From contig DEVX01000079.1 of assembly GCA_002363515.1 (NCBI GenBank), positions 1-32,176 on the forward strand: a DNA stretch of 32,176 nucleotides, read 5' to 3'. Positions 1-7,809 of this stretch are shown in pieces. Each line of letters begins with the position of its first letter. Position 1 is the first letter of the stretch. The stretch comes from Candidatus Saccharibacteria bacterium UBA3225. GTDB taxonomy: Bacteria > Patescibacteriota > Saccharimonadia > Saccharimonadales > Saccharimonadaceae. Under the pieces are notes generated by a model, which was given only the letters and a program-made list of their open reading frames with translations, ran no database searches and was not told where the DNA came from. The translations under genes were made by a program, and so were the position numbers.

Positions 1-1028
1 CGATAATAGATTTCCGTTTCTGGATAGTTATTCGCTAAAGCACCCATGTTCATACCGTCGGATACGATTAGACCTTCATATTTGAACTCTTTGCGTAAAA
101 TATCTGTATTGATTTTCGACGATAACGTTGCTGGCGTATTGTCGCCAGTTATTTTTGGCAACGCTATATGTCCAGTCATAATGACTTTTGCCCCGTTTCG
201 AATAGCGTACCTAAACGGCACTAAATCACTCTTATCTAACTCGGCACGCGTACATTGAATAATCGGTAAACTGTAATGCGAATCCGTTGAAGTATTGCCG
301 TGTCCAGGAAAATGTTTATATGTTGCAATTACGCCATTCTTCTCTAATCCCTGCGCAAGCGCTACAGACATCTCTGCAACAACCTGAGGGTCTTTCGAAA
401 AGCTACGCGGTCCAATAACGACATTATTCGGATTCGAATATACGTCAGCATCTGGCGCAAAATCAACATTGATACCAATCGCACGCATTTCTTCCGCCAT
501 TACACGCCCAACATCTTGAGCGAGCGCCTTATTCCCCGTTGCACCAAGTCGATACATATTTGGGATATTCGTAGCTACCCTATCGGTAACTCTAGCCATT
601 CGCTGCACTAGTCCACCCTCTTGGTCGGTCGCGATAATTAACTGCGTCTTCGCGTTCTTTTGTAAATCTTCAACCAATTTTCGAGTACTAGAAAGAGTAC
701 TATAATTCCCCTCCATTAGGATATAACCGCCATACGGAGCTGTTTTGAGTTGCTTAATTTCAGCTTCCGAAACTGTAATGCCTTTATTTTCAACAATAAG
801 CAACTGAGCGATTTTTTCATCTAAGGTCATAGCGTCGAGCTTTTCCTTGATAAGATCAACTGGCTCTGGCTCTGGCTCTGGTATATTTTTCTCTTCTGGC
901 TTCATCGTTGCGTTCTCCGACTCATTTTTAGCTTCATCGTTGCGTAAGATATTTGGCGCAATCACTATTGCTGTAACAATAGAAGAAAGCAGAAAAAGGG
1001 CGCATAGAATAATAATCTTTTTTCTCAT
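1..1028 (-). CDS. Secreted or membrane-anchored glycoside hydrolase family 3 (NagZ-like), C-terminus beyond window
   Basis: The reading frame is open from an ATG at 1028 to the window edge, so the C-terminus is missing. The N-terminus (MRKKIIILCALFLLSSIVTA) is a signal peptide or membrane anchor, followed by a Pro/Glu linker. The GH3 barrel then shows DQEGG, the NagZ-type KHFPGHG loop followed by DSH, and SDGMNMGAL, whose aspartate matches the family nucleophile. GH3 enzymes with these motifs remove terminal N-acetylhexosamines from peptidoglycan or glycans. The signal sequence implies action outside the cell, perhaps on the host bacterium's wall (inference). The start lies 17 bases after the ABC exporter stop, so the two are probably co-transcribed. 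Substrate cannot be read from sequence; other GH3 specificities are possible. Confidence 0.88.
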   Translation of the reverse strand, partial: MRKKIIILCALFLLSSIVTAIVIAPNILRNDEAKNESENATMKPEEKNIPEPEPEPVDLIKEKLDAMTLDEKIAQLLIVENKGITVSEAEIKQLKTAPYGGYILMEGNYSTLSSTRKLVEDLQKNAKTQLIIATDQEGGLVQRMARVTDRVATNIPNMYRLGATGNKALAQDVGRVMAEEMRAIGINVDFAPDADVYSNPNNVVIGPRSFSKDPQVVAEMSVALAQGLEKNGVIATYKHFPGHGNTSTDSHYSLPIIQCTRAELDKSDLVPFRYAIRNGAKVIMTGHIALPKITGDNTPATLSSKINTDILRKEFKYEGLIVSDGMNMGALANNYPETEIYY

Positions 1029-1045
1029 ACGCCCTTCTTTCTTAA

Positions 1046-2848
1046 TCAATCTTTGCCGTCAAGGAAGGCACCTGATTGGCGCGACCACAAGTGATGATAT
1101 GCGCCATGCTTCTTTAGCAATTGTTGATGCGTACCTTGCTCTTTTATTTTACCATTATCAAGCACAATAATGCGATCAAGGCTTGCAATAGTCGAGAGAC
1201 GATGTGCAACCACAATGCTTGTGCGGCCCTTCATAAGCTTAACGAGCGCATCCTGAATGAGCGCCTCCGATTCCGAGTCAAGCGCGGATGTAGCCTCGTC
1301 GAGAACCAGAATTGGCGCGTCTTTCAAGATTGCTCGCGCAATAGCAACGCGTTGACGTTGTCCGCCCGAGAGCTTAATGCCGCGTTCTCCGACTAAGGTA
1401 TCGTAGCCATTTGGCAGATCTTTGATGAACTCGTGTGCATTAGCGAGCTTAGCGGCGCGTACAATCTCTTCGTGAGAAGCATCTGGACGAGCATAGGCGA
1501 TATTATCAGCAATACTGCGATGGAAAAGAGCCGTCTCTTGCGGAACATACGCGATGGCCTCGCGAAGACTAACTTGTTGAACTTTACTAATGTTTTGACC
1601 ATCAATTAAGATCTCACCGCCCTGAACATCAGCAAAGCGTAAGAGTAGCTTTGTAAGAGTGGTCTTACCAGAGCCCGAAACGCCCACTAGACCAACACGT
1701 TCACCTGGCTTGATGTGAAGAGAGAAACCTTCAAAGATAGCGTCCTTAGCATCGGCATGTCGGAAGGTGATGTTATCAAATTTAATGTCACCTTTTCGCG
1801 CAATTAGCGGCTCAGCATCTTCTAGGTCCTGAACTTGATCTTCGGTGTCGAGAATTTGTGTCATCTCGTACGCGTCGCCGAATACGCGGTTCATGTGCTT
1901 AAAAATACCGTTAACATTCCATAACTCTCCCATAATGCTCATCGAGTAGTTAACAATCAAGATGAGAGTCGAAATAGACAAGCCAAAGATTGGCGTACCA
2001 GCCATCATGAAGACTACCAAGATTGCAATGATGCCGATATTAACAAAGTTAAAGGCTAGATCACGTTTCATGGTAGCGTTCATTTGCGCTAAACCAGCGT
2101 TATAGCTAGCGCGGTTGAAGTTAGCATAACGGTGACGTTCGTGCGACTCGCGACCATACGATTTGACCGATAGAATGTTTGATACGGAGTCTGCGAGCTG
2201 GCCAGTCTGTTTGTTTTCAGCCTCAGCGCGTTCCTTGCTAAGATGCGAGATACGCTTGAAGGTTAATGCTGAACATGTCACATAGAGCGCTATAAATATA
2301 GTCAATCCGAGCGCAAAGAGCGGTGCGCGCGGTACGAGAACAATCATGATGAAGGCTATCATCGATACGAGATAGATGATGTCAAAAATCATGAGGTCAA
2401 AGAAGCGTTCAAATGAGCCGACGAACTTGTTTGTTTGCGAAACGAGCGAGCCAGAAAAACGGTCGCTATGAAATTGCATCGACTGCGAACTGACTGCGTT
2501 AAAACAAACTGTTGCCAGATCATATAGAACTTTTAGCTCATACTTCCAACACCAATAAACGCGAAGCCAACCCAAGATGGCGCTACCGCCTAGATACAGA
2601 CCAATTAAGGCGAGGCCTTGCGGGAGTAATGTTGGTATAACTTGATCGTTCGGGATTCCTGCCGAAATCGCGTCGATCATGTTGGCAAAGATTAATGGTA
2701 TTAAGGTTGTGCGAATTAGTACGACGATTGGCGTCGATATAATCGTGCCAATTGCGTACCATTTGTACTTTTTGGAACAATGCCAATAGTAGTACAGCGT
2801 GCGCTTCGCAACCGACGCGCGCTGCTTGCTATTTTGTTGTTTTGTCAT
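1046..2848 (-). CDS. ABC exporter, fused transmembrane and ATPase domains
   Basis: This 600-residue half-transporter has an N-terminal six-helix membrane domain (about residues 30-320) and a C-terminal ATPase domain. The ATPase shows Walker A (GVSGSGKTT), Q-loop region (YVPQETALF), signature LSGGQRQR, Walker B (ILVLDEATSALD) and the H-loop (VVAHRLST), so it should be catalytically competent. Exporters of this architecture work as homodimers or heterodimers; no partner half is next to it, so a homodimer is likely. Substrate is unknown: lipid, peptide or drug are all possible. An AGAGGA ribosome site precedes the ATG. The gene ends in TGA and the GH3 gene follows after 17 bases. A terminator separates it from greA upstream. 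Confidence 0.93.
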   Translation of the reverse strand: MTKQQNSKQRASVAKRTLYYYWHCSKKYKWYAIGTIISTPIVVLIRTTLIPLIFANMIDAISAGIPNDQVIPTLLPQGLALIGLYLGGSAILGWLRVYWCWKYELKVLYDLATVCFNAVSSQSMQFHSDRFSGSLVSQTNKFVGSFERFFDLMIFDIIYLVSMIAFIMIVLVPRAPLFALGLTIFIALYVTCSALTFKRISHLSKERAEAENKQTGQLADSVSNILSVKSYGRESHERHRYANFNRASYNAGLAQMNATMKRDLAFNFVNIGIIAILVVFMMAGTPIFGLSISTLILIVNYSMSIMGELWNVNGIFKHMNRVFGDAYEMTQILDTEDQVQDLEDAEPLIARKGDIKFDNITFRHADAKDAIFEGFSLHIKPGERVGLVGVSGSGKTTLTKLLLRFADVQGGEILIDGQNISKVQQVSLREAIAYVPQETALFHRSIADNIAYARPDASHEEIVRAAKLANAHEFIKDLPNGYDTLVGERGIKLSGGQRQRVAIARAILKDAPILVLDEATSALDSESEALIQDALVKLMKGRTSIVVAHRLSTIASLDRIIVLDNGKIKEQGTHQQLLKKHGAYHHLWSRQSGAFLDGKD

Positions 2849-2880
2849 ATATTTCCTCTTAATGTTTATTTGCGCATATA

Positions 2881-2915
2881 AAAACGCGCCGTTTATTGTT
2901 GTTTCGACGCGTTTT
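2881..2915 (-). terminator. Terminator of greA
   Basis: AAAACGCG and CGCGTTTT form an 8-bp stem around a 19-base loop, and on the minus strand the stem runs into TTTTTATAT. It lies just after the greA stop and before the ABC exporter start. Confidence 0.6.
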
Positions 2916-2926
2916 AAAGAAATTCT

Positions 2927-3373
2927 TTAGTTAATGGCAGTGACTTTGAAGACCTTACCGTTTGGTAAGACTGCTTCTTCGCCAACCTTCTTACCGAGAA
3001 TGGCTTTCCCGATAGGTGACTCGTCGCTAATCTTTCCTTCGAGCGGATTCGCCTCTACGGCTCCGACAAGCGTGTACTGACTAGCCTTGCCGGCCGACTC
3101 GAGAGAAACTATGCTACCCATAGTAACTTTTTGCTTACTGCCACTTTTAATAATCTTTGCATGAAGCAAGATGTCTTGAATTTCTAAAATGCGTCCTTCG
3201 ACTACTTTTTGCTCTCCGCGAGCAGCGCTGTAGTCTTCGTTTTCGCTAAGGTCGCCATACGAACGAGCGAGAGCAATTTTCTCGGCGATTTCTGGTCGAC
3301 GCGCGATAAGTTGTTCTAATTCTTTTTCTAAATCTTTACGACCTTCTGCTGTAATACTAACTGTCTTAGCCAT
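2927..3373 (-). CDS. greA: Transcript cleavage factor GreA
   Basis: At 148 residues it is near the usual GreA length (about 158). The N-terminal half is the coiled coil that enters the RNA polymerase secondary channel; its tip carries GDLSENEDY, the acidic motif that holds the catalytic magnesium for cleavage of backtracked RNA. The C-terminal half is the FKBP-like domain (VGAVEANPLEGKISDESPIG, then KVGEEAVLPNG). The ATG has a strong AAGGAGG ribosome site. The gene starts 48 bases after the proS stop, so the two are probably co-transcribed. Function is confident from the family. Confidence 0.96.
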   Translation of the reverse strand: MAKTVSITAEGRKDLEKELEQLIARRPEIAEKIALARSYGDLSENEDYSAARGEQKVVEGRILEIQDILLHAKIIKSGSKQKVTMGSIVSLESAGKASQYTLVGAVEANPLEGKISDESPIGKAILGKKVGEEAVLPNGKVFKVTAIN

Positions 3374-3421
3374 ATGTCCCTCCTTCTCCTTTTAAACATA
3401 ATCGGGAATTCGTGTTAATTT

Positions 3422-4657
3422 CTAAGAAAGTTTACTAGTAAACTCGTCTAAGGTCAAGAGTTTCGTTTCGCCAGTTTTACGTTCTTTTATTTCGACTTTT
3501 CCGTCTGCTAAAGTTTTATCGCTAACGACCACACGAACTGGGATTCCCATTAGCTCTGCATCGGCGAATTTCTCGCCTGTACGTGCGTTTTCGCGGTCAT
3601 CTAGCAAAACATCCTCTGGAGCCATATCGTGTAGCTCTGCGGCCTTTTTTATGCCCTCTTCGCCAATGCCAATAAGATAATACTTGTACGGAGCGATTTC
3701 CTCCGGCCAGATTAGTCCTTTATCGTCACTGAGCTTTTCGGCGATTACGCCCATCACGCGACTTGGTCCTATCCCGTAACTGCCCATAAAGACTTTTTGC
3801 CGTTTGCCATCTTCATCATTAAAACAAAGATCTAGAGCGTCTGAATATTTATAGCCAAGGGTAAAGATATTTCCCACTTCCGCCGCTTTGCATTTTTCAA
3901 GGTTCTTTTTGTCGAGGCCGAGATCTTTTAGTGTTTCGTCAGTATAAACCTCTTCATTGACAGCAATTCCCTTCTCGCGGTCGAGATAAATTATATCCTC
4001 GCCAGCGTCACATAAGGTTTGGAATTCGTCGCTGAATTTACTAAACGATCCGCCAGACGCAAAGGTACGGAATGTACTGTCGCCAATGCCCAAACGGTCG
4101 AAGATTTTAAGATACGTTTTTGACACTTTTTCGTAAAATAAGTCGTGCTGTTCGCGGTTTTTACTAAAGCTATATAGATCTTTCATTAAGAATTCTCGCG
4201 TACGCATAATGCCAGACTTGGCGCGTAACTCATTACGGAACTTAGTCTGGAACTGGTACGCATAAATGGGGAGATCCTTATAGCTAGAGATAAATGTCTT
4301 CATTAAATGCGTTAGCGCCTCTTCATGTGTCGTAGCAAGGCCGAGTTCGCCGCCGGCGTTCAGTTTCGTCTTAAACCAAACATCTAAAACTTTATCATCC
4401 CAACGTCCGCTCGCTACCCAGGCATCCTTTGGCTGCAAGCTAGTCATACGAAGCTCTTCGCCGCCAATCGCGTTAATCTCTTCGCGAATAACCTGAACAA
4501 TTTTATCCAAAGTGCGCATACCGAGAGGTAAGTAATCATAAACCCCAGCCATTTCTTTATAGATATATCCGGCACGCAAAAGATATTTCGCACTTCGACT
4601 AACTTCGTCGGCCGGTGCGTTTTTCGTGGTTTTAGTAAATGATTGACTTAGCTTCAT
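3422..4657 (-). CDS. proS: Prolyl-tRNA synthetase, short form without editing domain
   Basis: This class II synthetase attaches proline to tRNA-Pro. At 411 residues it is shorter than the common bacterial enzyme of about 570. Motif 2 (FRNELRAKSGIMRTREFLMK) is followed after a short helical stretch by motif 3 (MGSYGIGPSRVMG), with no room for the roughly 180-residue INS editing domain that removes mischarged alanine. The C-terminal part is the anticodon-binding domain. It lies upstream of greA in the same direction. The start ATG has AGGAT ahead of it and a TATGAT-like box 12 bases before the ATG, so its leader may be very short. Editing in trans by another protein is possible; none is seen here. 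Confidence 0.95.
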   Translation of the reverse strand: MKLSQSFTKTTKNAPADEVSRSAKYLLRAGYIYKEMAGVYDYLPLGMRTLDKIVQVIREEINAIGGEELRMTSLQPKDAWVASGRWDDKVLDVWFKTKLNAGGELGLATTHEEALTHLMKTFISSYKDLPIYAYQFQTKFRNELRAKSGIMRTREFLMKDLYSFSKNREQHDLFYEKVSKTYLKIFDRLGIGDSTFRTFASGGSFSKFSDEFQTLCDAGEDIIYLDREKGIAVNEEVYTDETLKDLGLDKKNLEKCKAAEVGNIFTLGYKYSDALDLCFNDEDGKRQKVFMGSYGIGPSRVMGVIAEKLSDDKGLIWPEEIAPYKYYLIGIGEEGIKKAAELHDMAPEDVLLDDRENARTGEKFADAELMGIPVRVVVSDKTLADGKVEIKERKTGETKLLTLDEFTSKLS

Positions 4658-4718
4658 AATTATTATCCTATCATAGATTTAATACTTTACAAATAAGTTA
4701 TTTATTGTCTGCTAGTGC

Positions 4719-6962
4719 TTATGCTAAACTATCATACTCTTCAACTGAGGAAATAAGTAGCTCGCGGCCTTTGTTGCCACTTGCCGACTCGCCCACTATA
4801 CCCAAGTCTGAAAGCTCGTCGATAATTGCCGCCGCACGGCCATAACCGATACGTAAACGACGTTGCAAAAGCGATGTTGAGATTTTTCCTTCACGAAGCG
4901 CAACTTCTACAGCTTGGCGCTTAATGTCGCCACCGCCGCCGCCCATATCAACACCAACGCTAGCCGCTCCTTTGCCACCCAAAACAACAGTCTGAGAGGT
5001 TACTTCGTTATTGTAGTTAGCGGGCGCCTGTTGACGTAAGAAATCGGTGACCTTGGCTATCTCTGGGTCGCTCAAGAATGCGCCCTGAACGCGTAGTGGC
5101 TTTCCCATCATCTCAGTAGTAAGAAAGAGCATATCGCCCGAACCGAGTAGTTTTTCAGCGCCGCCCATGTCGAGCATAACGCGCGAATCAGTATTATTGT
5201 TTACTGCAAAGGCGATACGTCCCGGAATATTAGCTTTTATTAAACCAGTAACAACTTTAACTTCTGGACGCTGGGTGGCAAGAACAAGATGGATGCCGGC
5301 AGCGCGGCCCTTTTGGGCAATGCGTACAATTAAGGTTTCAAGTTCTTTTCCTGCCATCATCATGAGATCCGCCATCTCGTCTACTACCACGACAATATAT
5401 GGCATTTTACCATTGTCGTGCTTCTGCTCATTCCCATCTTCATCCGTAATGGCAACTGGGGTTCCCTCTTTTGCCATTTTTTCATTATAGTCAACAATAT
5501 TCTTTACGCGCACATCCTTCATGGTCGTATAGCGCGACTCCATTTCTTTGACTGCCCACTGCATGGCGCTGAGAGCTTCGGAAACGTTAGTTATCACTGG
5601 TGCCAATAGATGCGGAATTGCGTCATAAGCAGCCATTTCTACCTGTTTTGGGTCTATGATAATTAACCGCAAATCCGCCGGAGAATTATGATAAAGCATA
5701 GACGTAATCAAGGTATTTGTCATGACGGACTTACCAGAGCCAGTTGTACCGGCAATTAATAGATGCGGCATTTTAGCCAAGTTGCCCATAATTGGACGGC
5801 CAGAAATATCTTTGCCGACCGCAAACGCGAGCGGTTTGTCGGCAATAATCTTGTGCCACTCATTAGACTTCAGCAATTCATGTAAACCAACACTAGCAGC
5901 TTTATTGTTTGGAATTTCGATGCCAACCGTGCGAGTTCCGGGAATTGGAGCTTCGATGCGGATTTTATCTTTTGCTAGATTTAAGGCTAAATCGCGATCT
6001 AAGGTGGCAATTTTACTAACCTTTACCCCTGCGGGCGGACGAAGCGTATATTGCGTAATACGGGGGCCAACATTGGCTCCTTCTACCTCAACATTAATTC
6101 CGAATTGCTCGAGCGTGTCTTTGATAATGGCAGCATTGCTGTGGGTGTCGCCAGGATCGGCAGGAGAGCGTTTTTTGCTAAGAAGATCCATGGGTGGCAT
6201 TTCCCAGTTCGGGTCATTGACCGCTAATAGAGTAGTTGGCTCGTCGACGGCTGCTGGCTTTTCTTCGCTAGTAGACTTCTTCGCAAGGAGGCCATGTTTT
6301 TCTTTCTTGTGGTCGGCAATTTCAACATTTGAGTTGACCTTAAAATTCTTCAGACCGTCATCGTCGCCGTCGTCAATATTACGACCGACCGTAGCGCGTC
6401 GCATAACTTTTGCGTTTTTGACATCCTCCTCATTCTTGCTAGTCCTGAAAATAGAGCTGATTTTACGGAATAAAGCAGCAGGAGTTTCTGCATACATGAA
6501 TAATGCGGTAATTAATATCAGTACCACATAAGCAAAAATCGCAACACCGTTGCCAAGCGTTTTGACGGCAACGCTATTTAAACCATCGCCGATGACGCCA
6601 CCAGTGGGAGGCTCTTTGCCGTAGCTAGGCACACCAAAAATCCCGCAAAACCAGAAGATCATTAAAGCCGAGGCAACCCAAACGCTAGCATCGAGGCGAT
6701 TATTCTGTGCACGAAAAATCATGACAGCTAGATAGGTTAGTAAAAATGGGAATAAGTAGGTGGTATATCCAAAGATTTTCAGAAACACATCATTAACATT
6801 CTGAAGAACAACACCGCCCTTCCCCATCCACGTAACTACAAATACGATCGCTACGCAAATCATCAATAGGGCCATTATTTGGCGCCAAAAACCTCCGGGC
6901 AGTTCGTGCGAGCTAGTAACTTCTTGTGTCTTTTTCCTTCTTCCGCGTTTTTTTGTTGCCAT
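4719..6962 (-). CDS. ftsK: DNA translocase FtsK/SpoIIIE
   Basis: This 747-residue protein has a basic N-terminus (KKRGRRKK) and about four membrane helices in residues 25-170, which anchor it at the septum. A charged linker of about 110 residues follows. The motor has an alpha part with QYTLRPPAGVKVSKI, Walker A (IAGTTGSGKSV), Walker B (YIVVVVDEMADLMM) and LATQRPEVKVVTG. The C-terminus is the winged-helix gamma domain (LLQRRLRIGYGRAAAIIDEL), which reads oriented DNA sequences in relatives. It pumps chromosomal DNA through the closing septum. The linker is short compared with E. coli FtsK. An extended -10 element lies 8 bases before the ATG, implying an almost leaderless message. Confidence 0.96.
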   Translation of the reverse strand: MATKKRGRRKKTQEVTSSHELPGGFWRQIMALLMICVAIVFVVTWMGKGGVVLQNVNDVFLKIFGYTTYLFPFLLTYLAVMIFRAQNNRLDASVWVASALMIFWFCGIFGVPSYGKEPPTGGVIGDGLNSVAVKTLGNGVAIFAYVVLILITALFMYAETPAALFRKISSIFRTSKNEEDVKNAKVMRRATVGRNIDDGDDDGLKNFKVNSNVEIADHKKEKHGLLAKKSTSEEKPAAVDEPTTLLAVNDPNWEMPPMDLLSKKRSPADPGDTHSNAAIIKDTLEQFGINVEVEGANVGPRITQYTLRPPAGVKVSKIATLDRDLALNLAKDKIRIEAPIPGTRTVGIEIPNNKAASVGLHELLKSNEWHKIIADKPLAFAVGKDISGRPIMGNLAKMPHLLIAGTTGSGKSVMTNTLITSMLYHNSPADLRLIIIDPKQVEMAAYDAIPHLLAPVITNVSEALSAMQWAVKEMESRYTTMKDVRVKNIVDYNEKMAKEGTPVAITDEDGNEQKHDNGKMPYIVVVVDEMADLMMMAGKELETLIVRIAQKGRAAGIHLVLATQRPEVKVVTGLIKANIPGRIAFAVNNNTDSRVMLDMGGAEKLLGSGDMLFLTTEMMGKPLRVQGAFLSDPEIAKVTDFLRQQAPANYNNEVTSQTVVLGGKGAASVGVDMGGGGGDIKRQAVEVALREGKISTSLLQRRLRIGYGRAAAIIDELSDLGIVGESASGNKGRELLISSVEEYDSLA

Positions 6963-6970
6963 ATGTGGAT

Positions 6971-6976
6971 ATTATA
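6971..6976 (-). promoter_or_regulatory. -10 element of ftsK
   Basis: TATAAT preceded by TGA (extended -10) lies 8 bases before the ftsK ATG. Transcription would begin about 2 bases before the start codon. No good -35 is seen. Confidence 0.6.
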
Positions 6977-6979
6977 TCA

Positions 6980-7015
6980 TAAAAAATAGGGGGAAAGCAT
7001 AAGCTTTCTCCCTAT
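6980..7015 (-). terminator. Terminator of the 7035 membrane protein gene
   Basis: On the minus strand ATAGGGAGAAAGC pairs with GCTTTCCCCCTAT (one A-C mismatch) around a 4-base loop and is followed by six T. It ends the upstream gene just before the ftsK promoter. Confidence 0.85.
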
Positions 7016-7034
7016 CAAAAGGCTGTTTTATATT

Positions 7035-7727
7035 CTACTTAAAGAGGTCTAAAACTTTGCTATAGTCATAGTCCTCGTAATCGTCATAGTCATACTTGCT
7101 GTTTTTACCATAAAACTTAACGAGTAATTGTACGAATACGAGAATAAATGCAATTATTGCAATGCCAGCTGCCGCAATGCTAACAATGCGCAAGATGGAG
7201 GTTTTGCCAGCAGCGATTTGTTTGCCGATGAACCACATCGCACATGCGCCAATAGCGCTAATAAGCGTTGGCAAGAAGCTATTAAGCCATAGTTCGCCTT
7301 GATCGAAGCTTTTGCCGCGCCCAAGCGACATTAATGAGTAAAGCGCAATTCCTATCATATCGATGGCATAAACTATGACAAATCCCAAAAATAGTTTGGA
7401 GATATTGCTCCAGGATTTCTTCATCGCTTCCGCATCAGTAACCTTACCAATGGTGACCAAGCCAAATATGCCAAATGCTACCGCAAATAGTGCCGTCAGC
7501 AACAATGTTGGCACCGCAGCATTGCTTCCCATGAAGCGGCCAAAGAACGGAATCGAAAAGACCCATTTCTTCGTAAAGCCCGCAATAGCGGAAAAGATTG
7601 CGCTATATCCGAGGAATAGCGACAACGCAATAGCCCAGGCATTTGCGGCCGACAAGCTTTTGCGCTCCAATTTAATAGTAGGCATCTTTACCGGCTCCAC
7701 AACCGGCTGATTAGATGATTCTGCCAT
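7035..7727 (-). CDS. Five-helix membrane protein of unknown function with Tyr/Asp-rich tail
   Basis: I do not recognise this 230-residue protein. It has a short cytoplasmic N-terminus and about five hydrophobic segments (roughly residues 30-50, 70-95, 112-135, 148-168 and 178-200). It ends in a tail of alternating tyrosine and aspartate (KYDYDDYEDYDYSKVLDLFK). The layout resembles small CPR membrane proteins of the DUF5671/TIGR type, but I cannot assign a family. It has its own promoter (TATAAT at 7754-7759) and a GGAG ribosome site, and terminators on both sides make it monocistronic. It sits between ftsK and pnp. Confidence 0.8.
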   Translation of the reverse strand: MAESSNQPVVEPVKMPTIKLERKSLSAANAWAIALSLFLGYSAIFSAIAGFTKKWVFSIPFFGRFMGSNAAVPTLLLTALFAVAFGIFGLVTIGKVTDAEAMKKSWSNISKLFLGFVIVYAIDMIGIALYSLMSLGRGKSFDQGELWLNSFLPTLISAIGACAMWFIGKQIAAGKTSILRIVSIAAAGIAIIAFILVFVQLLVKFYGKNSKYDYDDYEDYDYSKVLDLFK

Positions 7728-7753
7728 ATTTACTCCATATTAATTATGCTATT

Positions 7754-7759
7754 ATTATA
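7754..7759 (-). promoter_or_regulatory. -10 element for the 7035 membrane protein gene
   Basis: TATAAT on the minus strand lies 26 bases before the ATG, directly after the pnp terminator, leaving a leader of about 20 bases with a GGAG ribosome site. No clear -35. Confidence 0.5.
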
Positions 7760-7763
7760 TACC

Positions 7764-7793
7764 AAAAATATCCAGCCGATGCTGGATATTTTT
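7764..7793 (-). terminator. Terminator of pnp
   Basis: AAAAATATCCAGC and GCTGGATATTTTT form a perfect 13-bp stem with a 4-base loop. The U-tract is built into the stem, so it could work in both directions; on the minus strand it follows the pnp stop. Confidence 0.88.
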
Positions 7794-7809
7794 GAGTCAT
7801 ATGCACATA

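Noticed and set aside
5722..6531. 269-codon plus-strand open frame opposite ftsK
   Set aside because: It is antisense to the conserved motor domain, has no promoter or ribosome site, and its sequence is low-quality shadow.
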